Notes: generated by a model from the sequence alone, not told the origin. Numbered from the stretch's first letter, positions 34,164 to 43,071 are shown. The stretch: DNA of 64,000 bases from Thermoplasmata archaeon (GCA_030038095.1 JASHPK010000042.1:1-64000), one strand, 5' to 3'. Numbers and translations are program-made.

Positions 34164-36582
34164 ACCGCGAGCGGAGCCGCTCGAGCCCCGCGAGGCGTTC
34201 GAGGCCCTTCGCCCGGCCCGAGGCCCCCTCGGGGGTCTGGTCGGCGAGGAAGAACGCTCGGACGTCCTCGGGGTGATCGAGCCCGAGGTACGGGATCACG
34301 CTCTGGAAGAGGTCCGTCAGGAAACTGGACCCCCGGAACAGGGACGCGAGCTCGGGGAGGTGCTGCTGGAGCCAGGTCCAGGTCATCGAGCGTCCTTGCG
34401 GGTTCTGAGCGGCCTGCAGGATCACGGCCACGACGTGGCCCAGGTTGACCCTCCCCGATAGGGTGAGGTCGAGGGTCTCCTGGATCAGCGCCTCATCGGG
34501 GACCCACGCGAGCGCCCGCTCCAGGCGCAGCGTCTCCCGCTCGGGCCGCACCCGGGCCTCGAGCGCCCGGCGGACCTCCCGGTAACCGACCGCGCCTTCG
34601 GTGCGCACCCGGGCGCACGCGACGGCCGCCCAGAGGTCCGGGTCGAGCCGATCCCAGCCCACGAACCGGCCGGAGACGTCCCGGGCGAACGCGGCGTCCA
34701 CGCGGACCCGGGCGAAACCGATCCGGTCCCGCAGGATGCCGGCCGTCGTGGGCTCTCCCGGCCGTCGATCGATCCCGAGTCGGTCGATCTGATCGGCGTA
34801 GAACCATCGGGCGAGGCTCTGGATCGGCGGGATCGAGGGGAAGCAGAGGGCCGGCGCGAGCAGCTGGCTGGCGATCGACTCGGCGACCAGGCGGTCCGAG
34901 GTCGGCCCCAGCGCCCGCACGAACCGCTCGTACGTCGCCCAGTCGACGTCCCCCGACACGAGGAACGCGCCGAGGTCCTCGACCACGATCCAGCGATCCC
35001 GGACCGGTCGGCCGGGCAGCGTCGCGAGGAGGCGCTCGTACAGCGCCGGGTCGTAGAGGACCCGGTAGAACCCGACCGCGCCGGGGTTCAGATGGACGGG
35101 AGCCCCGTCGGGGACGGGCATCGTCGTGGTCCGGGTGTCGAACAGGATCCGGTCGCGCCGGCCATCGACCTCGTAGACCATCGGGATCGGCCAGGGCTCC
35201 TCGTCGCGGGACCCCCGGAAGTCGAAGCGCCGCTGGGTGAGCTCGAGGCCCCGGGGGCCGAGCCGGGCGGAGATCACCGGGAGTCCGGGCCGATCCGTCC
35301 ACGGGGACATCAGGCGGCGGACCGGGGCCGCGGAGGCGGATTCGAGTGCGTCCCAGAGGTCCTCCGTGCGCGCGTTGGAGTAGCGGAAGCGGTGAAGATA
35401 TTGCGTGACCCCGCGGCGGAACACCTCCTCGCCGAGATACGCCTCGAGCATGGAGATGAGGCTCGAGCCCTTCCCGTAGGTGATCTCGTCGAAGATCTGG
35501 CTGATCTCCTCGGCCCGGGCGACCGGCACCCGGATCGGATGACTGGTCGCGAGGGAGTCACCCTCGAGGGCGGCCTGCATCCCGGCCACCCGCAGCACGA
35601 AGTCGGTCGGAGCGTCCAGCGACGGCTCGAGCCGCTGCGTGATCTTGGTCTCGAGGAAGGCCGCGAAGCTCTCGTTCAACCAGATGTCGGACCACCACGC
35701 CATCGTGACGAGGTTGCCGAACCACTGGTGGGCGACCTCGTGGGCGATCGTCTCAAAGACGTCCCGCCGGTCGAACGATCCCGCGTTCGGTTCGATCAGG
35801 AGGCGCATGTCGCGGAAGCAGATCGCCCCCCAGTTCTCCATCGCCCCGAAGGCATGCTCCGAGACCGCGACGAGGTCGAGCTTGGGCAGCGGGTACGGAA
35901 GGTCGTAGTACTCGGCGAGGGCGGCGAGGATCCGGCGCCCCGCCTCGGCCGCGAACCGGCCCGAGGCGCCGCGCCCGGGAGGCGCCAGGACCCGGACGGT
36001 CACCGGTCCTCCCGGCGCCTCGATCGCGTCGAACCGTCCGATGCCGAGGTAGAACAGGTACGGGGCCATCGGGGGCGTGGCCGCGAAGCTCCAAGTTCGT
36101 CGGCCGTCGACGGTCGTCGATCGTTCGGGGACGGTGTTCGACACGACGAGCAGTCCGTCCGGAGCCGACACCTCCAGCCGGAGGCGGGCCTTGCGGTCGG
36201 GCCGGTCGAGACAGGGGAAGATCTTCCGGGCCCCGTTCGGCTCCCCCTGCGAGGTCAGCACGTAGCCGTCCCCGCTCCGGCTCCGGTAGAGGCCGAGGAG
36301 GTTCCGTTGGGCGACCTCCCCCGAGTATTCGATGGCGATGGGACCTTTCGTCCCCTCGAGCGAGGGCAGTCGGAGGACCCGCTCCTCCCGATCGACCCGG
36401 AACGGCACGGCCCGGCCTCCCCGGCGGACCGCGTGGATCTCGAGCCCGTCCGAGTCGAGATCGAGCGAGCCCGGCTCGCCGGCGAGGTCGATCTCCAGCG
36501 TGCCGGTCCAGCGGAGATGCTCGAAGTCCACGTCGAGCCGGAGCCGGTACTCCGAGACCGAGGGCGGAACCGCTTCGGCCAA
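34150..36582 (-). CDS. M1-family zinc aminopeptidase (tricorn-factor F2/F3-like)
   Basis: An 810-residue gluzincin. The exopeptidase motif GAMENWG is near residue 245, the zinc motif HEVAHQWFGN near 279, and the third ligand (NESFA) near 302, the standard spacing. An N-terminal beta-saddle domain and a helical C-terminal domain are present at usual length. In Thermoplasma, homologues (F2, F3) trim peptides released by the tricorn/proteasome; that role is inferred. The start chosen is TTG at 36582, because a GAGGTG ribosome site lies just before it and the family fold begins eleven residues later. The frame stays open upstream into the 5S promoter, but no ATG is well placed. Confidence 0.88.
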   Translation of the reverse strand: MAEAVPPSVSEYRLRLDVDFEHLRWTGTLEIDLAGEPGSLDLDSDGLEIHAVRRGGRAVPFRVDREERVLRLPSLEGTKGPIAIEYSGEVAQRNLLGLYRSRSGDGYVLTSQGEPNGARKIFPCLDRPDRKARLRLEVSAPDGLLVVSNTVPERSTTVDGRRTWSFAATPPMAPYLFYLGIGRFDAIEAPGGPVTVRVLAPPGRGASGRFAAEAGRRILAALAEYYDLPYPLPKLDLVAVSEHAFGAMENWGAICFRDMRLLIEPNAGSFDRRDVFETIAHEVAHQWFGNLVTMAWWSDIWLNESFAAFLETKITQRLEPSLDAPTDFVLRVAGMQAALEGDSLATSHPIRVPVARAEEISQIFDEITYGKGSSLISMLEAYLGEEVFRRGVTQYLHRFRYSNARTEDLWDALESASAAPVRRLMSPWTDRPGLPVISARLGPRGLELTQRRFDFRGSRDEEPWPIPMVYEVDGRRDRILFDTRTTTMPVPDGAPVHLNPGAVGFYRVLYDPALYERLLATLPGRPVRDRWIVVEDLGAFLVSGDVDWATYERFVRALGPTSDRLVAESIASQLLAPALCFPSIPPIQSLARWFYADQIDRLGIDRRPGEPTTAGILRDRIGFARVRVDAAFARDVSGRFVGWDRLDPDLWAAVACARVRTEGAVGYREVRRALEARVRPERETLRLERALAWVPDEALIQETLDLTLSGRVNLGHVVAVILQAAQNPQGRSMTWTWLQQHLPELASLFRGSSFLTDLFQSVIPYLGLDHPEDVRAFFLADQTPEGASGRAKGLERLAGLERLRSRFSAA

Positions 36583-36703
36583 GAAACACCTCGGAAAGGC
36601 CGTCGGCGTCAACGCCGCGGCCGTCGGTCGAGCCGCGCGCCGAGATGAAGGTTCCGAGGGGGAATCCAAGGCGTCGCGCGGACTGGAAACGGCCGAATCA
36701 AGG

Positions 36704-36711
36704 TTAAATAT
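36704..36711 (+). promoter_or_regulatory. TATA box of the 5S rRNA gene
   Basis: TTAAATAT is centred about 26 bases before the predicted 5S 5' end, the expected archaeal spacing, and stands out in a GC-rich context. Confidence 0.65.
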
Positions 36712-36732
36712 CGGAGCCCGGTCCGCCCGCTT

Positions 36733-36855
36733 GGCTGACGGCCAAAGCGGCGGGGAAACACCCGGTCCCATTCCGAACCCGGCAGTTAAGCCCGCTGGCG
36801 TTCCGCGCAGTACTGAAGTGCGCGAGCCTACGGGAGACGCGGAAAGCTGTCAGCC
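36733..36855 (+). rRNA. 5S ribosomal RNA, unlinked to 16S/23S
   Basis: The 123-base sequence begins GGCTGAC and ends GTCAGCC, forming helix I. It contains the archaeal 5S core: GGCGGGGAAACACCCGGTCC, CCATTCCGAACCCGG, GTTAAGCCCGCTGGCGTT and the AGTACTGAAGTGCGCGAG loop E/helix IV region. No 16S or 23S flanks it: the aminopeptidase gene lies before it and endonuclease IV after. Scattered rRNA genes are known in Thermoplasma. Confidence 0.95.
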
Positions 36856-36925
36856 TTCCCCGGGAACTCTCGTACCCGGAGCCCTGGCCCGATAGGTTAT
36901 CTCCCGAGTTCCTGTCGCCCGGCGG

Positions 36926-37846
36926 ATGTACCTCGGCGCACACCTCGGGATCGCGGAGGGGCTCGGCGAGGCGGTCCGCACGGCCCGGGCGATCGGCGGC
37001 GAGGCGATCCAGATCTTCTCGAAGAGCCCTCAGATGTGGAGCGGACCGCCCTTGAGCGCGGAGGCCGCGGCGGAGTTCCGGGCGGCGGTCCAGACGGAGG
37101 GACTTCGCGCGAGTCACGTCCACCACGGCTACCTGATCAACCTCGCGAGCCCGAAGCGAGCGATGCTGGGCCGCTCACGGAAGGCGTTCCAGGACGAAGT
37201 GCACCGGGCCGAGCTCCTCGGCGTCGACGGGCTCATCTTCCACCCGGGGGCCCATCTCTCCTCGGGGACCGAGGCCGGGGTTCGGACGATCATCGAGAGC
37301 CTGACGAAGACCCTCGAGGCCGTGCCCGAGGGCCGGGTGCGTCTCCTGCTCGAGAACGCGGCGGGCCAAGGGACCGCGATGTGCTCGACGTTCGAGGAGC
37401 TCGCCTCCGTCCTCCATGCGGTCGGCCCTCCGTCAAGGGTCGGAGTTTGTCTCGACACCTGTCACCTCTTCGCGGCGGGAGTGGACTTCACGACCGAATC
37501 CGGATACGGCACGCTCGTCGACCGGATCGAGGCGACCTTCGGAAGCGCGGCCGTGGGCGCCTTCCACCTGAACGACGCGAAGGCCGAACTCGGTTCTCAT
37601 CTCGACCGTCACGAGAACATCGGGAAGGGCCGGATCGGCGCCGAGGGGTTCCGCTCCCTCGTCAACGATGCTCGCTGGGAGGCCGTGCCTGGCTACCTCG
37701 AGACGCCCCTCGACGAACGGGGCTATGCGCGTTACGCGGAGGATCTGCTGACCCTCCAGGCCCTGCGTCCCCCGATGGCCTCCGGGGTCGCCCCGGCCCG
37801 TCCCGCCCGGCGGGGCGGCGCATCGCGCTCCTCAACCGTCAAATAG
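36926..37846 (+). CDS. nfo: Endonuclease IV (AP endonuclease)
   Basis: A 306-residue TIM-barrel DNA repair enzyme that cuts 5' of abasic sites. It starts MYLGAHLGIAEGL and keeps the tri-zinc ligand segments HVHHGYLINLASP, IFHPGAH, LLENAAGQG, CLDTCHLFAAG, FHLNDAK...HLDRHENIGKG and LETP. An AT-rich box (GATAGGTTATC, about 36890-36900) lies roughly 30 bases upstream, so the mRNA is nearly leaderless. The last 25 residues are basic and low complexity. It opens a same-strand run ending with the MTA phosphorylase gene. Confidence 0.92.
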   Translation: MYLGAHLGIAEGLGEAVRTARAIGGEAIQIFSKSPQMWSGPPLSAEAAAEFRAAVQTEGLRASHVHHGYLINLASPKRAMLGRSRKAFQDEVHRAELLGVDGLIFHPGAHLSSGTEAGVRTIIESLTKTLEAVPEGRVRLLLENAAGQGTAMCSTFEELASVLHAVGPPSRVGVCLDTCHLFAAGVDFTTESGYGTLVDRIEATFGSAAVGAFHLNDAKAELGSHLDRHENIGKGRIGAEGFRSLVNDARWEAVPGYLETPLDERGYARYAEDLLTLQALRPPMASGVAPARPARRGGASRSSTVK

Positions 37847-37869
37847 CCACGTCCACCTCGGCGGCGCGC

Positions 37870-38727
37870 GTGTCGGGGGAAGAGGTTCCGGCGGAGGTGG
37901 TCGCCTCGCTCGAGGCGCGGGCCCGGGAGATCCGCCGCCACATCATCCGGATGACCTACGCCGCCGGCAGCGGTCATCCGGGGGGCAGCCTTTCGGCCAC
38001 CGACCTGCTGACCGCGCTCTATTTCCGGGAGCTCCGGGTCGATCCCGAGCGGCCCGACTGGCCGGACCGGGACCGCCTGGTCCTCTCGAAGGGTCACGCG
38101 GCCCCCGCCCTCTACGCGACGCTCGCCGAACGGGGGTTCCTGCCCCGCGAGGAACTGCTCTCGCTCCGTAAGCTCGGCAGCCGGCTCCAGGGCCACGTCG
38201 ACCGCGGGAAGCTCCCCGTCATCGAGGCCTCGACCGGGTGCCTCGGCCAGGGGATCGGCATGGCGGTCGGCATGGCGCTCGACGCGCGCCTCTCGGGGCG
38301 CCCGAGCCGGGTGTACGCGGTCCTCGGCGACGGCGAGTGCCAGGCGGGCCCGACGTGGGAGGCGCTGATGGCCGGCGGGCACTACCGCCTGTCCAACCTC
38401 GTCGCCCTCCTCGACCGGAACGGCTATGAGACCGACGGCTCGACCGAATCGATCCTCGGCATCGAACCGATCGCCGACAAGTTCCGCGCGTTCCGCTACC
38501 ACACCCTCGAGATTGACGGGCACGACTTCCGGCAGATCCTGGCCGCGTTCGCCGAGGCGCGACGCATCTCGGACGGCCCGACCGCGATCGTGGCCCGGAC
38601 GGTGAAGGGCAAGGGGGTCTCGTTCATGGAGGGCCAGCATGCCTGGCACGGGAAGGCCCCCTCGAAGGCCGAGGCGGAGCGGGCGATGGGGGAGCTCGGG
38701 GGGACGCTCGACGGGGTGGTCCGGTGA
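37870..38727 (+). CDS. Transketolase, N-terminal subunit
   Basis: The ThDP-binding half of a split transketolase, 285 residues. It shows AGSGHPGGSLSATDLL and the ThDP/Mg motif GDGEC...NLVALLDRNG. It moves two-carbon units between sugar phosphates. The GTG at 37870 is chosen because CAAATAG (37840-37846) lies about 27 bases before it and the family N-terminus begins soon after; a later in-frame start is possible. The gene overlaps the C-terminal subunit gene by four bases (GTGA). Split transketolases are common in archaea. Confidence 0.9.
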   Translation: MSGEEVPAEVVASLEARAREIRRHIIRMTYAAGSGHPGGSLSATDLLTALYFRELRVDPERPDWPDRDRLVLSKGHAAPALYATLAERGFLPREELLSLRKLGSRLQGHVDRGKLPVIEASTGCLGQGIGMAVGMALDARLSGRPSRVYAVLGDGECQAGPTWEALMAGGHYRLSNLVALLDRNGYETDGSTESILGIEPIADKFRAFRYHTLEIDGHDFRQILAAFAEARRISDGPTAIVARTVKGKGVSFMEGQHAWHGKAPSKAEAERAMGELGGTLDGVVR

Positions 38728-39677
38728 GCGCTCCGGCGAAGGTGGAGAGCCTGCGCGACGCCTACGGCCAGGCCCTTCTCGAGCTCGGCGAGCGCGACCC
38801 GAAGCTGATCGTCCTCGATGCCGACCTCTCGGGGTCGACCCGGACCGTCCTCTTCGGCAAGAAGTTCCCCGACCGGTTCTACAACGTCGGCGTCATGGAA
38901 CCGACGATGATGTCGATCGCCGCAGGGTTCTCGCTGGAGGGCCGCACGGTCTACGCGAGCACGTTCGCGGTCTTCGCCGCCGGCCAGGCCTACAACTTCG
39001 TCCGCCAGTCGATCTGCTACAACCGGGCGAACGTGAAGATCGTCGCGACCCACGGCGGGCTCCTCGTCGGCCCCGACGGAGGCACCCACCAGATCGTGGA
39101 GGACATCGGGTTGATGCGGGGTCTCCCCGGCATGACCGTGATCGTGCCCGCCGACGCCCCGACCGCCCGCGCCGCCACCTTCGCGGTCGCGGAGCGGGAA
39201 GGGCCCGCGTACGTGCGCCTCACCCGGGAGAGCCTGCCCACCGTCACCGACGGATCGTTCCAGATCGGCCGCGCGGCCGAGCTCCGGTCGGGAAGCGACC
39301 TCACGATCGTGGCCGTCGGCGCGCTCGTCGCCCGTGCCCTCGAGGTCGCCGGCGAGCTCGCCGAGATCGGGATCTCCACGCGGGTCCTCGACCTCGCGTC
39401 GGTCAAGCCGTTCGACGAGCCGGCGCTGCTCCGGGCGGCCCGCGACACGGGGGCGATCCTCGTCCTCGAGGAGCACTCCGTGCTCACGGGCGTCGGCGCC
39501 CTCGTCGCGGCGACGACGGGGGAGAACTACCCGGTGCCGGTCCGACGGGTCGGGGTGCCGGACCTCTTCGGCGAATCCGGGGAAGCCTGGGCGCTCCTCG
39601 ACCGGTTCGGCATGTCGAAGGAGCGCATCCGCGAGGAGGCTTGGGAGCTGCTCCGCCTCCGGGGCAAAGTTCAGTAG
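38724..39677 (+). CDS. Transketolase, C-terminal subunit
   Basis: A 317-residue protein covering the pyrimidine-binding and C-terminal domains. Family segments are [23 protein letters not shown] (with the essential Glu) and [15 protein letters not shown], then a transketolase C domain with [15 protein letters not shown] overlaps the N-subunit stop, so the two are made together for a heteromeric enzyme. A DXS-like or pyruvate dehydrogenase-like paralogue is less likely, because the N-subunit partner is a clear transketolase half and transaldolase follows. Confidence 0.9.
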   Translation: MSAPAKVESLRDAYGQALLELGERDPKLIVLDADLSGSTRTVLFGKKFPDRFYNVGVMEPTMMSIAAGFSLEGRTVYASTFAVFAAGQAYNFVRQSICYNRANVKIVATHGGLLVGPDGGTHQIVEDIGLMRGLPGMTVIVPADAPTARAATFAVAEREGPAYVRLTRESLPTVTDGSFQIGRAAELRSGSDLTIVAVGALVARALEVAGELAEIGISTRVLDLASVKPFDEPALLRAARDTGAILVLEEHSVLTGVGALVAATTGENYPVPVRRVGVPDLFGESGEAWALLDRFGMSKERIREEAWELLRLRGKVQ

Positions 39678-39705
39678 CGGGGAGTCTCTCGGGGAGGACC
39701 GGACG

Positions 39706-40353
39706 ATGCAGCTGTTCCTGGACACGGCGAGCGTGACCGAGATCCGGACGATGTGGGAGATCGGGATCCTCGATGGGGTCACGACCAACCCGACCCTCGT
39801 CGCGAAGGAGGGGCGCAAGTTCGAGGAGGTCCTCAAGGAGATTTGCGCGCTCGGCGTGCCGAGCGTGTCGGCGGAGGTCGTCGCGACCGATCCCGAGGGG
39901 ATGCTCCGCGAGGGCCGCCACCTCCGGGAGATCCACCCGTCGATCTACGTCAAGGTCCCGATGACCCCGGCGGGCCTCCGGGCGACGAAGGTCCTCAGCC
40001 GAGAGGGCACCCGGGTCAACATGACCCTCGTCTTCAGCGCGAACCAGGCGCTCCTAGCGGCGAAGGTCGGCGCCGCCTATGTGAGCCCGTTCATCGGGCG
40101 CCTCGACGATCAGGGGGAGGTTGGGATGGACCTCATCGGCGAGATCGTGCAGATTTACCGGAACTACCGCTTCCCGACGAAGATCCTCGTCGCGAGCATC
40201 CGGCACCCGGTCCACGTCCTCGAGGCGGCGAAGCTCGGGGCCGATATCGCCACGATGCCTTACGGCGTCATGGAGAAGCTCGTCCAGCACCCCCTCACGG
40301 ACCTCGGGCTCGCCCGCTTCCTCAAGGACTGGGAGAAGGTCCCGAAGGGCTAG
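39706..40353 (+). CDS. tal: Transaldolase (short, MipB/TalC type)
   Basis: A 215-residue TIM-barrel class I aldolase. The Schiff-base lysine is K83 in YVKVPMT. E57 (SAEVV) and the Phe in VSPFIGR are the residues typical of real transaldolases; fructose-6-phosphate aldolase has Gln and Tyr there. So it should transfer dihydroxyacetone units in the pentose phosphate pathway. GGGGAGG lies 9 bases before the ATG. With the split transketolase and rpiA this gives the non-oxidative branch except ribulose-phosphate epimerase, which is not in the window. Confidence 0.9.
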   Translation: MQLFLDTASVTEIRTMWEIGILDGVTTNPTLVAKEGRKFEEVLKEICALGVPSVSAEVVATDPEGMLREGRHLREIHPSIYVKVPMTPAGLRATKVLSREGTRVNMTLVFSANQALLAAKVGAAYVSPFIGRLDDQGEVGMDLIGEIVQIYRNYRFPTKILVASIRHPVHVLEAAKLGADIATMPYGVMEKLVQHPLTDLGLARFLKDWEKVPKG

Positions 40354-40399
40354 GCCCGCGCGACGGCTATTACGGGTCCGGGGCTGGGGAGCGAGACCC

Positions 40400-40684
40400 G
40401 TGACGGATCCGGCGCTGCTCGAGAAGTACCTCCGCCTCACCCGCGAGGCGCTCGCCAAGGTCTCGGCCGCTCCCCCGGAACGATCGTTCCTCCACGGGGC
40501 CTCCGCCGACTTCCTTTCCATGGCCCGATCCTATCTCGCCGACGCGGAGCACTTCTCCGCCTCCGGGGACGCGGATCGAGCGCTCGCGGCCGCGAGCTAC
40601 GCCCACGCCTGGCTCGACGCGGGCGTGCGGCTCGGCCTCCTGAACGGAGGTGACGATGACCAACGGTTCACCCTCTTCCGGTGA
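40400..40684 (+). CDS. DUF357 family protein
   Basis: A 94-residue, mostly helical archaeal protein. It has the alternating helix pattern of DUF357: LEKYLRLTREAL, SMARSYLADAEHFSASGDADRALAA and SYAHAWLDAGVRLGLL. No function is established. It begins with GTG at 40400 after a GGGAGCGAG site and overlaps the translin gene by 29 bases, so co-expression is almost certain. The pairing suggests a shared role in RNA handling, but that is inference. Confidence 0.82.
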   Translation: MTDPALLEKYLRLTREALAKVSAAPPERSFLHGASADFLSMARSYLADAEHFSASGDADRALAAASYAHAWLDAGVRLGLLNGGDDDQRFTLFR

Positions 40685-41321
40685 GCCCCCGGCCCCGAAC
40701 GGCGGGGGCCTCGCCGATTCGGTCCTCTCGACGATCGAGGCCCACCTGCGCCAGCGGGAGCTCCGGCGGGAGGACCTCTACCAGCGGGCCCGCCGGCTTC
40801 GCCGACTCGCCCAGGGGACGATGAACCGCCTCCACGCGGAGGGGGCCGCCCCCGTGGAGCTCGCCGAGATCCGGCGCGGCATGGCCGACCTCGCCGACTG
40901 GCTCCGTCGGGAGGGCCGGGGGGACGAGGCGATGGCGCTCGACGCCCTGCAGGAGTCCGTCGAGGCGGTCCTCCTCGGCGCCGTCGTCGCCGGGCAGCCG
41001 ATGCCCGGACCCTCGGAGCTCGGGGTCGACCCCGAGCCGTACCTCCTCGGGCTCGGCGACGTCGTCGGCGAGGTCCGTCGCCGGGTGCTCGACCACCTCG
41101 GACGGGACGACCTGGCCTCCGCCGAGGCGGATCTCGCCCTCATGGAACGGCTCACCCGCGCGCTCCTGCGGTTCGACACCACTCGGGCGATCGTACAGCT
41201 CAAGCCGAAGCAGGACGTCGCGCGGGCGCTCCTCGAACGGACCCGAGGGGAGATCGTGATGGCGCGCTTCCTCGCCCGGGCGCGTCCGCCCGCCTCCGCC
41301 CCGCCCGGGGAGCCGGAATGA
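40656..41321 (+). CDS. Archaeal translin-family protein
   Basis: A 221-residue helical protein. The C-terminal half carries the translin signature: LGDVVGEVRRRVLDHL, LMERLTRALLRFD, then LKPKQDVARALLERTRGE. Eukaryotic translin/TRAX forms a ring-shaped single-strand nucleic acid binder, C3PO, whose TRAX subunit cuts RNA. The archaeal protein likely forms such an octamer; nuclease activity cannot be judged here. The ATG at 40656 follows GGAGGTG directly, so it is preferred to the GTG at 40650, which is part of that site. Its stop overlaps the next ATG. Confidence 0.85.
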   Translation: MTNGSPSSGEPPAPNGGGLADSVLSTIEAHLRQRELRREDLYQRARRLRRLAQGTMNRLHAEGAAPVELAEIRRGMADLADWLRREGRGDEAMALDALQESVEAVLLGAVVAGQPMPGPSELGVDPEPYLLGLGDVVGEVRRRVLDHLGRDDLASAEADLALMERLTRALLRFDTTRAIVQLKPKQDVARALLERTRGEIVMARFLARARPPASAPPGEPE

Positions 41322-42115
41322 GTTCGCCCCCCCGCCGGACGATCGCGGTGATCGGCGGCAGCGGGGTCACGGGGATCTTCGACCCGGGCTCGGAGCGGAC
41401 CGTCCACCGGGTCTCCTCCCCTTGGGGGGCCCCGAGCGGACCGATCGAGGAGGGCCGGGTCGGCGGCGTCCGCGTCCTGTTCCTTCCCCGGCACGGTCCC
41501 AGCCACACGATCCCGCCCCACCGGGTGAACTACCGGGCCAACGTCGACGCCCTCGTCTCGCTCGGGGCGGAGGCGATCGTGACGGTCAGCTCGGTCGGCT
41601 CTCTCCGGGAGGAGCTCCCGCCGGGCACGTTCGTGCTCCCGAGCCAGTTCGTCGACTTCACGAAGCAGCGCCCGACCACCTTCTTCGAGGGCGGGCGGGT
41701 CTACCACGTCTCCCTCGCCGACCCGTTCTGTCCGGACCTCGCGCTCACCGCCGCGGCGGTCGGGCGGGACGTGGGCGCGCCGTTCGTCGAGGGCCGCACC
41801 TACGTCTGCGTCGAAGGGCCCAGGTTCAGCACCCGCGCGGAGTCGAAGTTCTTTCGCACGTTCGCGGACATCATCGGCATGACGCTCGTGCCGGAGGTGA
41901 CGCTCGCCCGGGAGCGGGCCGTCTGCTACGCCTGCCTCGCGATGGTCACCGACTTCGATGTGTGGGCCGAGCGCCCGGTCGAGGTCCGGGACGTCCTCGC
42001 GCGCATGCAACAGAACATCGATCGGATGGGGGCCGTCCTCTCGAGGCTGATCCCGCGGGTCGCCACCCCACCCACGTGTTCCTGCCGGCACGCCCTTGAC
42101 GAGGCCGGCGTCTAG
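41318..42115 (+). CDS. mtnP: S-methyl-5'-thioadenosine phosphorylase family protein
   Basis: A 265-residue nucleoside phosphorylase. It has VIGGSGVTG, RHGPSHTIPPHRVNYRANV, the TVSSVGSL loop, EGPRFSTRAESKFFR and the base-binding VTDFDVWA. It splits methylthioadenosine (or methylthioinosine) with phosphate, recycling the by-product of polyamine and methyl-transfer chemistry. The Asp pair in TDFDVW favours a 6-amino purine, though the archaeal methylthioinosine enzymes are close. The ATGA overlap with translin means coupled translation. It ends ten bases before the convergent rpoK. Confidence 0.88.
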   Translation: MSSPPRRTIAVIGGSGVTGIFDPGSERTVHRVSSPWGAPSGPIEEGRVGGVRVLFLPRHGPSHTIPPHRVNYRANVDALVSLGAEAIVTVSSVGSLREELPPGTFVLPSQFVDFTKQRPTTFFEGGRVYHVSLADPFCPDLALTAAAVGRDVGAPFVEGRTYVCVEGPRFSTRAESKFFRTFADIIGMTLVPEVTLARERAVCYACLAMVTDFDVWAERPVEVRDVLARMQQNIDRMGAVLSRLIPRVATPPTCSCRHALDEAGV

Positions 42116-42124
42116 CGGGCCGGG

Positions 42125-42340
42125 TCACTGCGCGACGCCGCGCCGCACCGTGATCGGGATCCGGCTGGCAGCGAACTCACGCTCGGCGATCTCGACCGGG
42201 TCCACGAGCGTCGGGGGCACATCGATGAGGATCGGCGCGCCGAGCGAGATCTGCAGAGCGCGGGCGCCCAGGATCCGCGCCCGCTCGAACCGGGTGTACT
42301 CCTCCGCGCCGAGGGGTCGAGCTGCTGGTCGGGACGTCAC
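42125..42340 (-). CDS. rpoK: RNA polymerase subunit K (Rpb6/omega homologue)
   Basis: The product has 71 residues from the GTG near 42340. [19 protein letters not shown] and the GAPILIDVP segment, then IPITVRRG, are the signature of archaeal RpoK, which clamps the largest polymerase subunit. A GTG at 42394 is in frame, but it lies only 14 bases from the TATA-like TAAATA at 42406-42411, too near to be transcribed. The GTG near 42340 follows a GGGGGGAG ribosome site and leaves a leader of about 40 bases. A repeat-bracketed low-GC block begins just upstream of its promoter. Confidence 0.9.
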   Translation of the reverse strand: MTSRPAARPLGAEEYTRFERARILGARALQISLGAPILIDVPPTLVDPVEIAEREFAASRIPITVRRGVAQ

Positions 42341-42405
42341 GCTGCCGCTCCCCCCGGCCGGCAGGACCGCTGCGGCCGTCAAGGGCCCGGCCACTCAGGG
42401 TTCGG

Positions 42406-42411
42406 TATTTA
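42406..42411 (-). promoter_or_regulatory. TATA-like box of rpoK
   Basis: TAAATA on the minus strand, followed about 25 bases on by the expected start region near 42383. It decides the start codon of rpoK. The direct repeat at 42419 lies only 8 bases upstream, at or next to the BRE position. Confidence 0.55.
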
Positions 42412-42418
42412 CCCCTTG

Positions 42419-42443
42419 CGGACCCACCGGCTTTGCCCGAAAA
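42419..42443. repeat. Left copy of a 25-base direct repeat
   Basis: CGGAC followed by CCACCGGCTTTGCCCGAAAA is identical to 45436-45460. Its second half can also fold with AAAGCCG just downstream (CGGCTTT...AAAGCCG). It marks the point where base composition drops. Confidence 0.75.
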
Positions 42444-42451
42444 GCCGCCGG

Positions 42452-42482
42452 TGCACAGAAACTCGAGAGAATGCACAGAAAC
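42452..42482. repeat. Two TGCACAGAAAC motifs
   Basis: TGCACAGAAAC occurs at 42452-42462 and 42472-42482, exactly 20 bases apart start to start, with AACTCGAGAG overlapping the first. Three more CGCACAGAAAC copies lie at the other end of the block (45374-45418). Confidence 0.6.
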
Positions 42483-42609
42483 CCCGTCGAGCCCCGAATC
42501 CGCCATATACGAACCGGCGCTGGGGAGCACGGCTGAGGGGTCAGCCGAGCCCCGATAGTCTGCGGGGCTGAACCGCAGGCTCACTGCCAATGACCCCTGG
42601 GGAGATTCG

Positions 42610-43071
42610 ATGCCCAGGGTAACCGAAGGCAGGACCAAGCAAGCCGAAACTAGACGGCCGCCCATTCAACCCGCCCCGCTCACGCTTGAGCTGTCTCCCG
42701 GGCTTGTTGAAAGTCTGCGACCGTGGATCGATCTGGAACAGGTTGGCTCAGACGGATTTCAGGTCTGGCTTTCCTCCGTTCTCCCGCTGATCCCGCTTCC
42801 TCGCACGGAGAGTAGCCTCCTGTCGGTCAACCCCGCTGCCCGAATCAAGGAGCTGGCGGCCGCGCTGTCTGGATGCGCTTCTGACCGAGCTAGGGTCCAT
42901 TTCCAAGCTGCCGAATACTACCGGGACAACCAACGCTTGGCCCGCCGACTACGTGCACTGGAATCCGTCCTGCGAACCAGTTCGAGTCCTTCGGGCGCAG
43001 TAGCCAATCCAGGACCAGATTCCGAGGCTGACGCCGCAGCAGAACGGTATCTCCCGCCCCGAAAGTGCTAG
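42610..43071 (+). CDS. Hypothetical protein, unrecognised
   Basis: A 153-residue frame beginning ATG after GGGGAGA. I recognise no family. It has a Pro-rich start, a middle section starting LELSPGLVESLRPWIDLEQV with alternating helix and strand character, and a helical segment ARVHFQAAEYYRDNQRLARRLRALE that could form a short coiled coil. There is no signal peptide or membrane helix. It lies in the lower-GC block and uses more A/T-ending codons than the genes up to rpoK. It is either a recent arrival or a real island gene of unknown role; it may also be spurious. Confidence 0.45.
   Translation: MPRVTEGRTKQAETRRPPIQPAPLTLELSPGLVESLRPWIDLEQVGSDGFQVWLSSVLPLIPLPRTESSLLSVNPAARIKELAAALSGCASDRARVHFQAAEYYRDNQRLARRLRALESVLRTSSSPSGAVANPGPDSEADAAAERYLPPRKC

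Noticed and set aside
37036-37869. 5' extension of the transketolase N-subunit frame
   Set aside because: It lies within endonuclease IV in another frame and is Arg/Pro-rich; transketolase homology begins after GTG 37870.
42177-42665. Minus-strand frame overlapping rpoK and the left repeat
   Set aside because: It covers rpoK in another frame, crosses the repeat motifs and shows no family similarity.
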